Shown here: one piece after another, positions 35,170 to 46,188 of the stretch
Position numbering within the stretch: the stretch's first letter is position 1
Layout of the letters: every line of letters starts with the position of its first letter
NCBI GenBank assembly: GCA_945643635.1
Contig: CALZFC010000001.1
Location: forward strand, 6,698,501 to 6,762,500
Length of the DNA stretch: 64,000 nucleotides
DNA from: Allodiplogaster sudhausi
Taxonomy: Eukaryota > Nematoda > Chromadorea > Rhabditida > Diplogasteridae
Direction: 5' to 3'
Notes under the pieces: generated by a model
Told to the model about the DNA's origin: nothing
The model's input: the letters and a program-made list of their open reading frames with translations, nothing else
Databases searched by the model: none
Position numbers and translations under genes: made by a program

Positions 35170-35378
35170 AACTTCAGAGGGGCCAACGATAGAAGATCAC
35201 ATAAATCCCTGGCCCAGGGGAAGAGGAGAAAGAGCCAGAAGAGAAGGAGACAGGGTGAATCAGGTAACCTGGAGTTGTGCCAATAGAACGAATTGGTCCC
35301 CCTTGGCACGAGGGGACAGGCAGCCCAGAGTCGACGACGGAAGAGCAAAAGGGCTCACGACCGCACGACAAGAAAGAG

Positions 35379-35917
35379 AGCGCAGCAATGAGAAAGAGAG
35401 GGCAGCAATCAAGAAAGAGAGGGCAGCAATGAGAAAGAGAGGGCAGCAATCAGAAAGAGAGGGCAGCAATCAGAAAGAGAGGGCAGCAATGAGAAAGAGA
35501 GGGCAGCAATCCAGAAAGAGAGGGCAGCAATGAAAGAGAGGGCAGCAATGTGAAAGAGAGGGCAGCAATGAGAAAGAGAGGGCAGCAATCGAAAGAGAGG
35601 GCAGCAATCAGAAAGAGAGGGCAGCAATCAGAAAGAGAGGGCAGCAATGCGAAAGAGAGGGCAGCAATGAGAAAGAGAGGGCAGCAATCTAGAAAGAGAG
35701 GGCAGCAATCCAGAAAGAGAGGGCAGCAATGAAAGAGAGGGCAGCAATGAGAAAGAGAGGGCAGCAATGAGAAAGAGAGGGCAGCAATCCAAAAAGAGAG
35801 GGCAGCAATGAAAGAGAGGGCAGCAATGAAAGAGAGGGCAGCAATGAGAAAGAGAGGGCAGCAATGAAAGAGAGGGCAGCAATGAAAGAGAGGGCAGCAA
35901 TGAGAAAGAGAGGGCAT
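35379..35917. repeat. Minisatellite of about 27 units, core gaaagagagggcagcaat
   Basis: An 18-bp core repeats with 0 to 3 extra bases (a, ga, ca, cca, tga and similar) between cores, giving 18-21-bp periods. It lies immediately 5' of the antisense ORF1. Long ORFs over it are artefacts of the stop-free repeat. Confidence 0.9.
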
Positions 35918-35997
35918 TTTCTAGTAGGCGTTTTCTATAATAGCTTCATTTCGATGAGCATATACAAACGATCTGTTCCAAAGCAACCGCAAGGTGC

Positions 35998-36507
35998 GGA
36001 TACATTATGCGTTCATTTAAGTCGAAAAATATCCAACTTTACAAAAGAATGTTTATTTCTTACATTCGCCCTATCTTAGAGTACGCATCAGTTGTATGGC
36101 AGCCAAAGGAGCATAAATGGATAAATCTTGTTGAAGGCATCCAGCGCAAGTTCACGAGAAGCGGTCTTGATCTCAGCTACCCCGAGCGACTCCAGCTTCT
36201 CCAACTAGAGACGCTTGAGGATCGAAGAGACCTAACAGATCTTACTCATTTATTTAAACTCTTTTCCACCTCTCAAGACTTTCTCTTTAGCCTTGGTATT
36301 ATTCCCCCACCATCTTCCTACATGACTAGATGGCAAGCAAGTCATGCTCTAGTGTGCCCCCTATTTAGTAAAGAACAACATAGGAACTCATTTCCATATC
36401 GTATATTAAGTAGATGGAATAGCCTTCCGCCACATATCCTAGCAGCTCGAAACGCTTCATGTTTTAAGTCTCTTCTAAGAATACATAATGCTGCCACCCA
36501 TGGATGA
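35998..36507 (+). pseudogene. LINE ORF2 C-terminal fragment
   Basis: Open frame with YKRMFISYIRPILEYASVVW, the conserved post-polymerase segment of Jockey/CR1-type reverse transcriptases, then NSFPYRILSRWNSLPPHILA near the end. It ends at TGA about 140 bp before the ATT-rich 3' tail. The catalytic part is missing upstream. Confidence 0.8.
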
Positions 36508-37065
36508 ATATAATTAGTTTTTGTTTAATTGTAACAATTTTATGCTCTCACTAGTCATAGTGATTATGCTCGTGTTGGACATTATCATATTTTCATGCAT
36601 TCGAACCTGCATACTACTTGACACGGTGCAATAAATATTATTATTATTACTAGAACTAAAAGAAAGTGGAGGAATGAAGAAATCCAAAAAATGTTACCTC
36701 GGGAGCACCATATTCAGTTATTGTTCATTCTTTTACCATTGTTGAAATGCCTTCGTTCTTAATTCCATGCCGAATGCATGTTTTCATTCTTCCTCTTCCA
36801 GATCTACTTTATTTCTAACTATCCGAATAGGCCGCCTGCAGTCTTCGCTTCTTGTGCATCTGGTGTCATAATCCATAACAATGTCCGTGTAAATTACTTT
36901 ATATATGTACATAGTTATCTGATTGTTATTCCGCAGCTCCAACCGTCAAGCGTATGTATTCAGGGGAACGGTAATATACAATCGGCTCAATTCCTGAGAT
37001 GCGACGCAGCGACTGCTCCAACCTACAGCTATGGAGCTACTCTTGTAAGAAAGAGTTTTAATAAC

Positions 37066-38290
37066 TAGAAAAAATTAATGTTATTAATTTTGTATAAAGA
37101 AAAGACCTGCAGAGGGCCGGGATGAAATTGAAAGTCGGCGAATTCGACAATATCCGATTTCGCATTTTTGTGTCTAGCATCTGAAAAAAAATGTGCTGCC
37201 TTTGAAAAAATAAAGTAATTTACTGGTGTTCAGCTAGGCGTTTTATATAACGGATAATGTAGTAAATGCGTGAGCAAACCTGCGAAGAGTATAAGGGAAA
37301 GCGCAAGTGCAACAGTTCCTGAAATGAAGAAAACCGTGTAAACGAAGACGATATGGGACTAATCGAGAGCTGAGGCCATTCCTTTGTGAGCGAGTTCACA
37401 AGGGCAGAATGTGACGACCGTGACTTTTAAAGTACGTACTTTTCCCCTTTATCATTCTTTCTTTTTCTACCTCTCTCTCACTCACTCGCTCACTCTCTCT
37501 CTCTCACTCTGTCTCACTCTCTCTCTCCCTCTCTCTCTCTCTCTGTCTCCACTTCTTCTTATCTAGGACCTTTGATGGTGAAACTGATGTGTGATTCATA
37601 GCAGACAAATCCAAAAGCATAAGCATGCTTCCGCCTGCTTTCTACACTCTTTCATAAGGGCGCAGTACCGTAATCTCCGACTCCTTTCCATTACTAATAA
37701 CACTCAAACGAAAATAATTCTTTTTATGAGCGAGTTGGTTGCAAGGGGAATGAATATACATAGGCTGATGTATAGATAAGATGGTTATTGACTCTTGCAC
37801 TAGTTTCATGCATTTAACACCCAGTAACAGCCCACAATCAATTCAGTTTCTTTGCTAAGCACTATACATACATACATATGTATGTGCATAGATAGAAGCA
37901 TTTTGATTGGCCCTCGAAAGCTCATGTAAGTAGCCAGATTCATGAATAACAGTACATATCAGAGTATAATAACAGTACATGTGAAACGAAACAAAAGCGA
38001 TCGAATTCAATAAGTGAACAAGCGCATTGAACGATATATAAAAACTAAAACAGTCAACAATTAGTTACCATATTCGGAACCATATACCTTTCCGAAGGAT
38101 CGACAAAAAACGGACGTTGCAAAGAATTCAGCGAATTTCAACATCTTACAATCTAAATGCAATTTGATCCTTTTTTTAATAAATCGAATTATATTATGAG
38201 CACTGCAAATAGATGATGCGGTTTATCTGCCAGAGGGAAGAGATGGCGAAGAGCGGGGCAGGAATAGAGATTGAAGAGACGCATGAGGGG
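37066..38290. other. Intergenic, microsatellites, no gene seen
   Basis: Contains a CT/CACT-rich stretch (about 37460-37550) and a short ATAC/GTAT palindromic run near 37866. No gene-like ORF. Confidence 0.5.
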
Positions 38291-38294
38291 ACCT

Positions 38295-38881
38295 TCAAGG
38301 GTTGTACTCGATGGGGAGGTTCTTGCGGCGGACCATGCCGTCGCCCTGGAACCACTCGCGGCGGAACTGCTTGGCAGCGCCGTCCGGGGTGTTGGTCCAT
38401 TCGATGGTGATGCGGTCGTTGTTCGTGTCCTCCTGCAAATTACGTTTTAAGCTGCGCAATTTAAACAATTTTACAGGTTTGAATAGGATGAAAAATTTAT
38501 TCTGATATTTAAAGAATATCTACAATACCTGCCCGTAGGCGAAGGCGTCACAGGAGACAGCAACCAGGACGGGCTCCTTGGGGTCGAGGACTCCACTGGC
38601 CGGGTCGACACCGAGACGCTTCATGTTCGTGGTCTTGAAGGCCCAGCCGATGCGACGGGCAGAGCTGTTGATCACCTGTAATTGAACGATAAAATTCTTT
38701 GTTGCTAATTTTATTAATTCTTATTAATATGTCTTGAAATATCTTGCGAACTCAAGGCAATATTAAAATACATAGGAACAACCTTAATGTGGTAGGTGTG
38801 CTTGTCGTCGTAGGGCGCGTTGAAGACGACCTTGGCGTTGGGCTGAGTGGCGATGTCGCCGGGAGCAAGGGACTGGGCCAT
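38295..38881 (-). CDS. msp: Major sperm protein, copy B-minus, intact
   Basis: Exons 38881-38783, 38675-38529 and 38432-38295 join in phase 0 to a 127-residue MSP ([15 protein letters not shown] ... [11 protein letters not shown]), the usual length. All donors and acceptors are canonical (CAG|GTG before exon 2, GCAG|GAG before exon 3). MSP is the abundant sperm protein that drives crawling motility by filament assembly and also acts as an oocyte maturation signal in nematodes. TATAAAAGGGG on the minus strand at about 38960-38971 serves as core promoter. Divergent partner is B-plus. Confidence 0.95.
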
Positions 38882-39355
38882 GCCTTGGAGGAGGAGAAGA
38901 GAAGTGGAGAGGAGAGCAGAGAAGCACAGTCAACGACTGATAGAAATGACTCTGGCAAGCCCCTTTTATATATTTTTCGCGGATGCAAAATTTCACTATT
39001 CCAAAAAAGTGCGATGGTTAACATGGAAATTTCGTGGAAACCTCGCAATATCACGAAATAAAAATCAAACTACCAAACCTATTCTAAGAAAAGGCACGAA
39101 ACTTTCACGAATATTTGCATTTGATGAACTATGCTGCCCATATGGAAAATGATTATCATTGTGTAGAGGTCAACGGTTCAAAAATTTGCAAAAAGTAGAA
39201 AGAACTCCGATGCAGAAGCATTTCATCGCACTTTTTTGGAATATTGAAAATTTTACATCTGCGAAAACATATAAAAGGGGCTTGCCGAAGGCATTTCTAT
39301 CAGTCGTTGACTGTGCTTCTCTGCTCGCCTCTCCGCTTCTCTTCTCCTCCAAGCC
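38882..39355. promoter_or_regulatory. Bidirectional MSP promoter, pair B
   Basis: 474 bp, nearly identical to pair A, with a TATAAAAGGGG box and a tcagtcgttgactg motif on each side. The middle has shared blocks such as ttgatgaactatgctgccca. Confidence 0.75.
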
Positions 39356-39994
39356 ATGGCCCAGTCCCTTGCTCCCGGCGACATCGCCACTCAGCCCAAC
39401 GCCAAGGTCGTCTTCAACGCTCCCTACGACGATAAGCACACCTACCACATCAAGGTTATTTCTATCCCTACGACGATAAGCACACCTACCACATCAAGGT
39501 TATTTCTATGTGCATATATTACAGCCTTGTTTGGCAAAATTATTCCAAGACATATTATTAAATTATTAGCAACATTTAATTAACTTAATCGTTCAATTGC
39601 AGGTGATCAACAGCTCTGCCCGTCGCATCGGCTGGGCCTTCAAGACCACGAACATGAAGCGTCTCGGTGTCGACCCAGCCAGCGGAGTCCTCGACCCCAA
39701 GGAGCCCGTCCTCGTTGCTGTCTCCTGCGACGCCTTCGCCTATGGGCAGGTACTGTAGATAATCTTTAGTTATCAGCATAAATTTTGATAGTAATTATTC
39801 AATAAAATTAATTGCATACAAATATTGTGTTTGTACAATATAAAAATAATTTGCAGGAGGACACGAACAACGACCGCATCACCATCGAGTGGACCAACAC
39901 CCCGGACGGCGCTGCCAAGCAGTTCCGCCGCGAGTGGTTCCAGGGCGACGGCATGGTCCGCCGCAAGAACCTCCCCATCGAGTACAACCCCTGA
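39356..39994 (+). CDS. msp: Major sperm protein, copy B-plus, intact
   Basis: Exons 39356-39454, 39603-39749 and 39857-39994 give the full 127-residue MSP. Intron 1 begins with an exact 44-bp tandem duplication covering the last 33 nt of exon 1 and the first 11 nt of the intron (39422-39465 and 39466-39509). Two identical donor sites therefore stand 44 bp apart. Only the first keeps frame. Otherwise it is the same as copy A-plus and adds the exon 3 that A-plus lacks. Confidence 0.93.
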
Positions 39995-41149
39995 AGGGTC
40001 CCTCATGCGTCTCTTCTCCCTCTATTCTCGCACTCCCTTTCTTCGCCATCTATATCTCTTCCCCTACAGCAGATAAAACGCTTAATGTATATGCTGTGTT
40101 CACAGTAAATTCTAAACGATCAAACCACATTATGGTTGTAATTATAGAAATTCGTTGAATTAGACATAGAAAAGTAATGAAATGTTTTAGCTCATATATT
40201 CGCATGTTCTTCAAACGCAAATTGTATCTCCTAAAAGTACTCTCAAGGGTCCGTAAATTGGGAAACTGATTATGTCACATTCCAAGGAGATGTTCTGTCA
40301 CATTTGACTCAGCTCGGCAGGGTGACCAAGCAGAATCGAGAATTGTAAGTGTTTCCAGTAATAGAGAAAGAGAAAGCCTTGTTTCCCCTGCTTTATGGGG
40401 GATTAGAAGGGACCCTTTCTTCCCGCTCTTCGCGCGAATATAAATGCTGTACATTTGGCTTCCTTCTTCTAACTTGTGATTTCTCTACTTTTATTCGATC
40501 TCGGACCGGAAGCCAAATAGAGAGAAAGGATACCGTCAAATCCCCCGGAAAGCAGAGGAAACAAAGGCTTCTCCACTTTTATTAGACTTTGAAAAAGTCA
40601 TGAAGAATTTTCTAGAAATATTTTATTCATTGTGGAATGATGGCGAAAGAAGCGTAATTCCTTCTGCACTCCTTCTGATCTTTGCACTGGCCAAAAATGC
40701 ACTTCGCGGACAACACGAAGCATCCAATCTTCTCGCCTCCTCCTCCTTATTGTCAGTTTCTCTTCTAATCGCGCCCACCGCTGGTCGGATCAGGCCTTCG
40801 CTTTTCTTCAATCAAGTCAACGAATCGCTGTTAGCTGTATATCCATTTGATTATTTGGGAATATATTTATTTTTAACTACAACAAGAATGGAAGTTAAAA
40901 TTGCAGTAAAGTAAATATATCTATGGAATATTAAAGCATTTCAAAGATGATGAAAAGTGAAGAAAGAGATGAAATTTTCGCGTTTGTAGATGATTGTGGG
41001 TCTCTCGATGGCTCTCTTGCTCGCTCCGCTTTCTCTTCACTTCTTGGTCACCATATGCGCTGTCAGAGTTTTTTCATGGACTTGCTGAGATGCCTGAAAG
41101 ATATTTTCTCTCTTATAGTAATTCGAATTTAACTAATTTAAATTTTTAG
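39995..41149. other. Intergenic upstream of the Lys/Glu-rich gene
   Basis: No clear gene. 40540-40625 (ggaaagcag.ggaaacaa.gg...cttttatta.actttgaaaa) recurs at about 47735-47815, so part of this was duplicated. A 5' exon of the next gene may start at 40947. Confidence 0.4.
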
Positions 41150-42052
41150 AAGGAAAAGAAGAAGTCTCCGCCCGCGCCCAAGGCAGCTCCCAAGAAGGAT
41201 GCCAAAACCCCCGTCGCTCCTGCAGGCGCGAAGAGCGCAGCCGGTCCCGCGCCGGCTGGGGAGAAGGCAGGGGAAAAGAAGGCAGAGGAAAAGAAGGAAG
41301 AGAAGGAGGGGGAAGAGAAGAAAGAAGCAGAGAAGAACGGAGGGGAGAAGAAAGTAGAGATGGACGAGAAAGAGGGAGAAGAGAAGAAAGAGGCCGAGAA
41401 GAAAGAGGAGAAAGAGGAGAAGAAAGAGGAGAAGAAAGAGGAGAAGGAGGAGAAGAAGGAGGAGAAGGATGAAAAGGACAAGAAGGACGGAAAGGATAAG
41501 AAGGAAACGAAGAAGTCTGAGAAGGATAAGGAAGAGAAGAAAGAGAAGAGTAAGAAGCAGAAGGATGACAAGGAGGCGAAGGGAGACAAAAAACGTAATC
41601 GGATAGTAATCAGATTTGGTTTGGGTTTTTGTCGGCAACTACCTTTCCAATTTCAGGAAGCTGAAGATGAAAAGGACAAGAAAGATGAGAAGAAAGAGAA
41701 CGAGGAGGTCTAATATTCAATAATTCAACGGTGTCTTTATATGATACTAAAGTATGTTTTTATTAGGCAGAGAAGAAGTCCAAGAAGTCCAAGGAGTCCA
41801 AGAAGTCGACAAAGGATAAGAAGGAGAAGACCGAGAAGGAAGAAGTTGGAACTGATTTTATGAAATTCAAAAATATGTGAAATCTGCCGATTCATGATAA
41901 TCAATGTATTATGAAGCAAATATTTCTGAAAATAAATTTTTTCGATAATGCAGGAGAAAGAAGAGGAAAAGGACAAGGATTCGAAGAAAGACGAGAAGGA
42001 AAAGTCGAAGGAAGAGAAAGAAGAAGAGAAGGAAGGATCTAAGAAGAAGTGA
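41150..42052 (+). CDS. Lys/Glu-rich (KEKE-type) protein, 3' exons
   Basis: Four exons: 41150 to about 41605 (SPPPAPKAAPKKDAK, then long KKEEKEEKKEE runs), 41657-41707, 41767-41844 (KKSKKSKESKKSTKDKKEK) and 41954-42052 (ends EGSKKK, TGA). Phases are 0 throughout; introns have GT and AG. Extreme charge suggests a disordered or helical protein, but no domain identifies a role. The upstream start is not certain: an open frame from 40947 (MMKSEERDEIFAFVDD) is one candidate first exon. Minus-strand Ser/Leu-rich ORFs over it are shadows. Confidence 0.65.
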
Positions 42053-43836
42053 AATCCCTCCAAAACTGCCCTCGCCCTCCCCCTCCCATCCAAGAGCATA
42101 AATCGCTCAGTCGTGTGCTTTTTAAAACAATCTATGCAACTAAAAAGAATGAAATTATTTTTTAAAAAATTGATTTGAATTATCGGAAGGCTTTCAATTT
42201 TTCTTTTTCTTTCACCGCAATATGGTCTGGTCAGTAGCCTTTTGCTTGTCATTATAATGATTGTGTTAGAACAAGAGGTCTCACTTACATTTGTACTTCC
42301 AAAGCAAAGTATGAAGGCTATCAAATTCCGTTATCAAATTTCAGAATGAGACCGGGCCCACAAAAGCAAGCTCTTGTGAGTTCTAGATGTGCTCAATAGG
42401 AAACAACAGCCATCCAGATCTAGGAGATCTTCTGGTTGAAACAAAAACTACCGAGTCTGAGTGATCTCGCTGTGTGTGATGAAAAACATTTTCAAAAGTG
42501 AAAATTCAAATGTCATAGTTCAAAGTGAAAAAAATCCTAATATCCAATTTTTGACGGTAGTTCAATTGTGCTGAACAAGATATTCGCAAATTGTATTTTT
42601 TTTTCAATTATGAAATGTTTGAACTTATTTTGAACGTTGTAATATTTGAACGGAAATTCTCCAGTAATTAACCTACTTTTGGACAATAAATGATATGCAT
42701 ATTCCTATCTTAAAATACATGTTCACATTGAAAAATTCACTGTCACAGTTCACCGCGAAAACAATGCTATTGTCAGATTTTTCGAGGTATTTCAATTGTA
42801 CAGAACTTCAAGTTCAAAAATTTTGGTTTTTTTATTGTTTTGAATATGAGACATGAATAATTATTTTAATATTCTTTTGTATTTCATCATGTAATCTCCA
42901 GTGCGATTTCTTTAATTGTGGTGATTCTGACGATTTCTTTAATTATATTTTAAATAATCCATCTATGTATATATCGATAAAAATACGCGTTCTGGTGTTT
43001 CATTCTTTGCTCACATGCGTAAATCGTTCACTTATAATTGCCGTGTAGATAATTATGGAATTATTTTATTCAGTTATGGATATATCAATATTAGTAACAG
43101 CATAATATTTACCGGGCAGTTTCGCAAAACATCAAACTTCAAGTGTATTGAACAATAAGAGAGACAGAGAGTAAAATTGAGATTTGAGTTTGATCAACGA
43201 GCGAGAGCCTTTGATAACTGCTTCTTGAAATAATTCTATAGAAATAAGCAGCATAAATGTGTCGATATTGGTCTAGGGAGAGCAGCGATGACTTTCTCTG
43301 CCCATGCAGCACTATTCGAGAGTATTATATAATTCACACTTGGTGAATGAATTGGTGAACGACTACTGGGTGAATGACTTTATTCACAGGAGTATTTTAA
43401 TCAACAAGTTATTCACCAAGTGTCCACCACGGTGGCTTCTGATGAAAATAACTATATCAAGATGACTTTTCAACTCTGTTTTCAGAGAAATCTTTAATTT
43501 GTCATAATGTTTTATGAACTTTACTCAAAATGTCCTACTTCTTTCTACTATCATGTTGCCTTTTCAGCCAGCCACAAGATGTTCCCAAAATTTTAATGTG
43601 TTTATTGTAACGAATATACCCCAAGCTTGCATATCCCCGCTCTTTCTTTCTTCCTTCGCATCTTAATCATTTCAATGTTCATATTTCCGAAACAGTTTCT
43701 TGTTTTCACTTTACAGTCCATAATTCAGCGGTTTTCCTCCATTTTAATGCATTTATTTCTTTGAAGCGCTTTTTAATGTAATTAATAACACAAAACACAA
43801 CATTATTCCTCTTAAGTCTTTATTCCGAAAGGCCTC
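42053..43836. other. AT-rich intergenic region
   Basis: No gene visible. A small inverted repeat, cacttggtgaat ... attcaccaagtg, lies near 43336-43420. Confidence 0.5.
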
Positions 43837-43913
43837 TTAGTCCATTCTCTTCTCTCCTCCAGGTCCTCCTGCGGCCTTCTCCATTACAGCCTTCTCCTTC
43901 TCCGCTTTCTTCG
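43837..43913 (-). CDS. Terminal exon of an unidentified minus-strand gene
   Basis: After a ggcag acceptor the exon reads KKAEKEKAVMEKAAGGPGGE, ends at TAA, and is followed by AATAAA at about 43818 on the same strand. Upstream exons were not found in the AT-rich sequence to 44.7 kb. Function unknown. Confidence 0.4.
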
Positions 43914-45054
43914 CTGCCCGAAAGTTATCACATACATGATTTAATCAAAAACAAGTAAAGTATAAAGTTTCGTTACTTTGGGAAAGACTTTAGCAGTTTC
44001 CCAAAACGCACATTTTGAACATTTAATTTTGCATAATATAGATTTCTTTTCAAATTCAAAACAATAATTCATTAGCTCTTTTTAAAGAAAGTGATTTGTT
44101 TTTGAATTTTGCAAATTTTAATAGAATTTTTGAGCTTTACAAAAGTAAATTCCTTTTTTTAATTTTCAAACAAGCAAGGGGTCGACTTGCTAAATTTAAC
44201 GATTAATATTATGAAATAATATCCATTTTTCCTATTCTCTAACAATAAAATTGCCTTAGCTGGTTATGCAATTAAACGATTTAAAATAATTAATTACAAG
44301 AATCAAAATATTTGAGCGTGCAATCTGAAGTGATCTTTCATTTCTTCTTGCTACTGCAAACACTTATCTTGCCAGTGGGCGTGTTCGTTATTGCTTGTTC
44401 ATTATATCTAGGTGTAAATGGTTAATAGCACATAAATATAAATTCACGTTGTCATTTGTTTTCCATAGTGAAATGAATAGGATCTAGATGGCTGGATGAA
44501 AGCGGAGGGAATCGACCCGAAACGTCACTAACCTCAAAAAAGAACACGTTTACATTCATTTGAAGATAGCGACTGTTGGGAAACAAATAAATGAAAAAAG
44601 TCTTTCTGCACAGCTAGTCATTTTAATTAATACGTTAACTTCTTAATTTTAAAATAATTTAGAAACAATTTCACTAAAATGATGGTAATTAACTCTTATT
44701 GCCAGTGGTTGGGGAATAATAAGCGAGCCGTTTTATTCGCATTTTTCTACGTTGTTTCTTACTAGTAATGCCTTTTAAAATAGTTAAGAAATCTCTCCCA
44801 TCTTTGAATCCCTTGAACGTGGAACTTACAGGGAAAACCTTAACCCTTTTCGAAGGATCGACTAAAAACGGACGTAGCAAAGAATTCAACGAATTTCAAA
44901 ATCTTGCAATCAAAATGCAATTTGATCGGTTTTTTTAATAAATCGAATTTTATTGTGAGCATTGCAAATACATGATGCGGTTTATCTGCCAGAGGGAAAG
45001 AGATGGCGAAGAGCGGGGCAGGAATAGAGATTGAAGAGACGCATGAGGGGCCCT
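43914..45054. other. AT-rich intergenic region up to MSP pair C
   Basis: No gene seen; 44.85-45.05 kb is homologous to the 3' flank of MSP B-minus at 38.1-38.29 kb, so the duplication unit extends past the gene. Confidence 0.5.
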
Positions 45055-45615
45055 TCAAGGGTTGTACTCGATGGGGAGGTTCTTGCGGCGGACCATGCCG
45101 TCGCCCTGGAACCACTCGCGGCGGAACTGCTTGGCAGCGCCGTCCGGGGTGTTGGTCCACTCGATGGTGATGCGGTCGTTGTTCGTGTCCTCCTAAAAAA
45201 TATTTTAAATTGTAAATATGATATCTTTTGGATAATTTATCAATTAAAAATGATATCCAGCACCTGCCCATAGGCGAAGGCGTCGCAGGAGACAGCAACG
45301 AGGACGGGCTCCTTGGGGTCGAGGACTCCGCTGGCCGGGTCGACACTGAGACGATTCATATTCGTGGTCTTGAAGGCCCAGCCGATGCGACGGGCAGAGC
45401 TGTTGATCACCTGTAATTGAATGATTGAGTCAATCCAATGTTGCTAATTAAATCAATTATTTAATAATTTGTCTTGGAATAATCTAGCGAATATAGGCTA
45501 TATACATAGGAACAACCTTGATGTGGTAGGTGTGCTTGTCGTCGTAGGGCGCGTTGAAGACGACCTTGGCGTTGGGCTGAGTGGCGATGTCGCCGGGAGC
45601 AAGAGACTGGGCCAT
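45055..45615 (-). CDS. msp: Major sperm protein, copy C-minus, open with substitutions
   Basis: Exons 45615-45517, 45410-45264 and 45192-45055 are open with canonical splice sites (TTTTAG|GAG before exon 3) and sum to 127 residues. Two positions invariant in the sister copies differ: TTNMNRLSV replaces TTNMKRLGV. These may be harmless or the start of decay. TATAAAAGGGG lies upstream on the minus strand (about 45690-45699). Confidence 0.9.
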
Positions 45616-45905
45616 GGAGGAGGAGAAGGGAAGTGGAGAGGCGAGCAGAGAAGCACAGTCAACGACTGATATAAGGGACTCTGGCAATCCCCTTTTATAG
45701 TTTTTTCGCGGATCTAAAATTTTATTATTCCTAAAAAGTGCGTAGGTTAACATGGAAAATTCGTGGAGACCTCGCAATATCACGGAATAAAAATCTTTTT
45801 AGGAATATTGAAAATATATAAAAGGGGTTTGCCGAAGGCATTTCTATCAGTCGTTGACTGTGATTCTCTGCTCGCCTCTCCACTTCTCTTCTCCTCCTTC
45901 AAGGC
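45616..45905. promoter_or_regulatory. Shortened bidirectional MSP promoter, pair C
   Basis: 290 bp. It retains both TATA boxes and leaders but lacks the roughly 180-bp middle found in pairs A, B and D. Confidence 0.75.
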
Positions 45906-46188
45906 ATGGCCCAGTCCCTTGCTCCCGGCGACATCGCCACTCAGCCCAACGCCAAGGTCGTCTTCAACGTGCCCTACGACGACAAGCACACCTACCACAT
46001 CAAGGTTATTTTTATGTATATATATATTACAGCCTTGTTTGGTAGGATTATTCCAAGACATATTAGACATATGTTTGGTAGGATTATTCCAAGACATAGA
46101 CGGCGCTGCCAAGCAGTTTCGCCGCGAGTGGTTCCAGGGCGACGGCATAGTCCGCCGCAAGAACCTCCCGATCGAGTACAACCCTTGA
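45906..46188 (+). pseudogene. msp: MSP copy C-plus: exon 2 deleted
   Basis: Exon 1 (45906-46004) is intact apart from NVPYDDK for NAPYDDK. Intron 1 then runs into the middle of exon 3 (from GAC GGC GCT at 46099) and on to TGA at 46188. All of exon 2 and the first 16 codons of exon 3 are gone. The intron remnant contains a tandem duplication, ggtaggattattccaagaca twice. Exon 3 also has GIVRR for GMVRR. Confidence 0.9.

Larger units (their letters stand above)
32985..36650 (+). mobile_element. Rearranged non-LTR retrotransposon (LINE) insertion
   Basis: Interrupts the intron of the right gene X copy. The uninterrupted sequence is visible at 18.75-18.87 kb and at 8.54-8.60 kb. Order: ORF1 C-terminal part (plus), endonuclease (plus), ORF1 N-terminal part (minus), 20-bp minisatellite, C-terminal end of ORF2 (plus), and a 3' tail caataaatattattattatt. 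The reverse transcriptase catalytic core with its YxDD motif is absent. It cannot move on its own. Confidence 0.8.
31672..37065 (+). pseudogene. Right-hand copy of gene X, split by a LINE
   Basis: Exon B (about 32690-32894) carries DASYVSLIEFWKSKLNIG and TFPTTEGCTPLQCLHFYSN in one open frame, unlike the left copy. The following intron is interrupted at about 32985 by a non-LTR element. The intron resumes at about 36655. Exon C (about 36801-36885: SNYPNRPPAVFASC) and exon D (about 36961-37045: NIQSAQFLRCDAATAPTY) follow. Exons E and F are absent, so the copy is 3'-truncated. Orientation is inverted relative to 17.4-19.2 kb. Confidence 0.7.

Noticed and set aside
35174..35917. Cys/Leu/Ser-rich repeated ORFs (up to 155 codons)
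   Set aside because: Stop-free minisatellite read in different frames; changing unit length would scramble any protein.
41138..41638. Ser/Leu/Phe-rich minus-strand ORFs
   Set aside because: Antisense of the Lys/Glu-rich exons, which have proper splice sites and phases on the plus strand.
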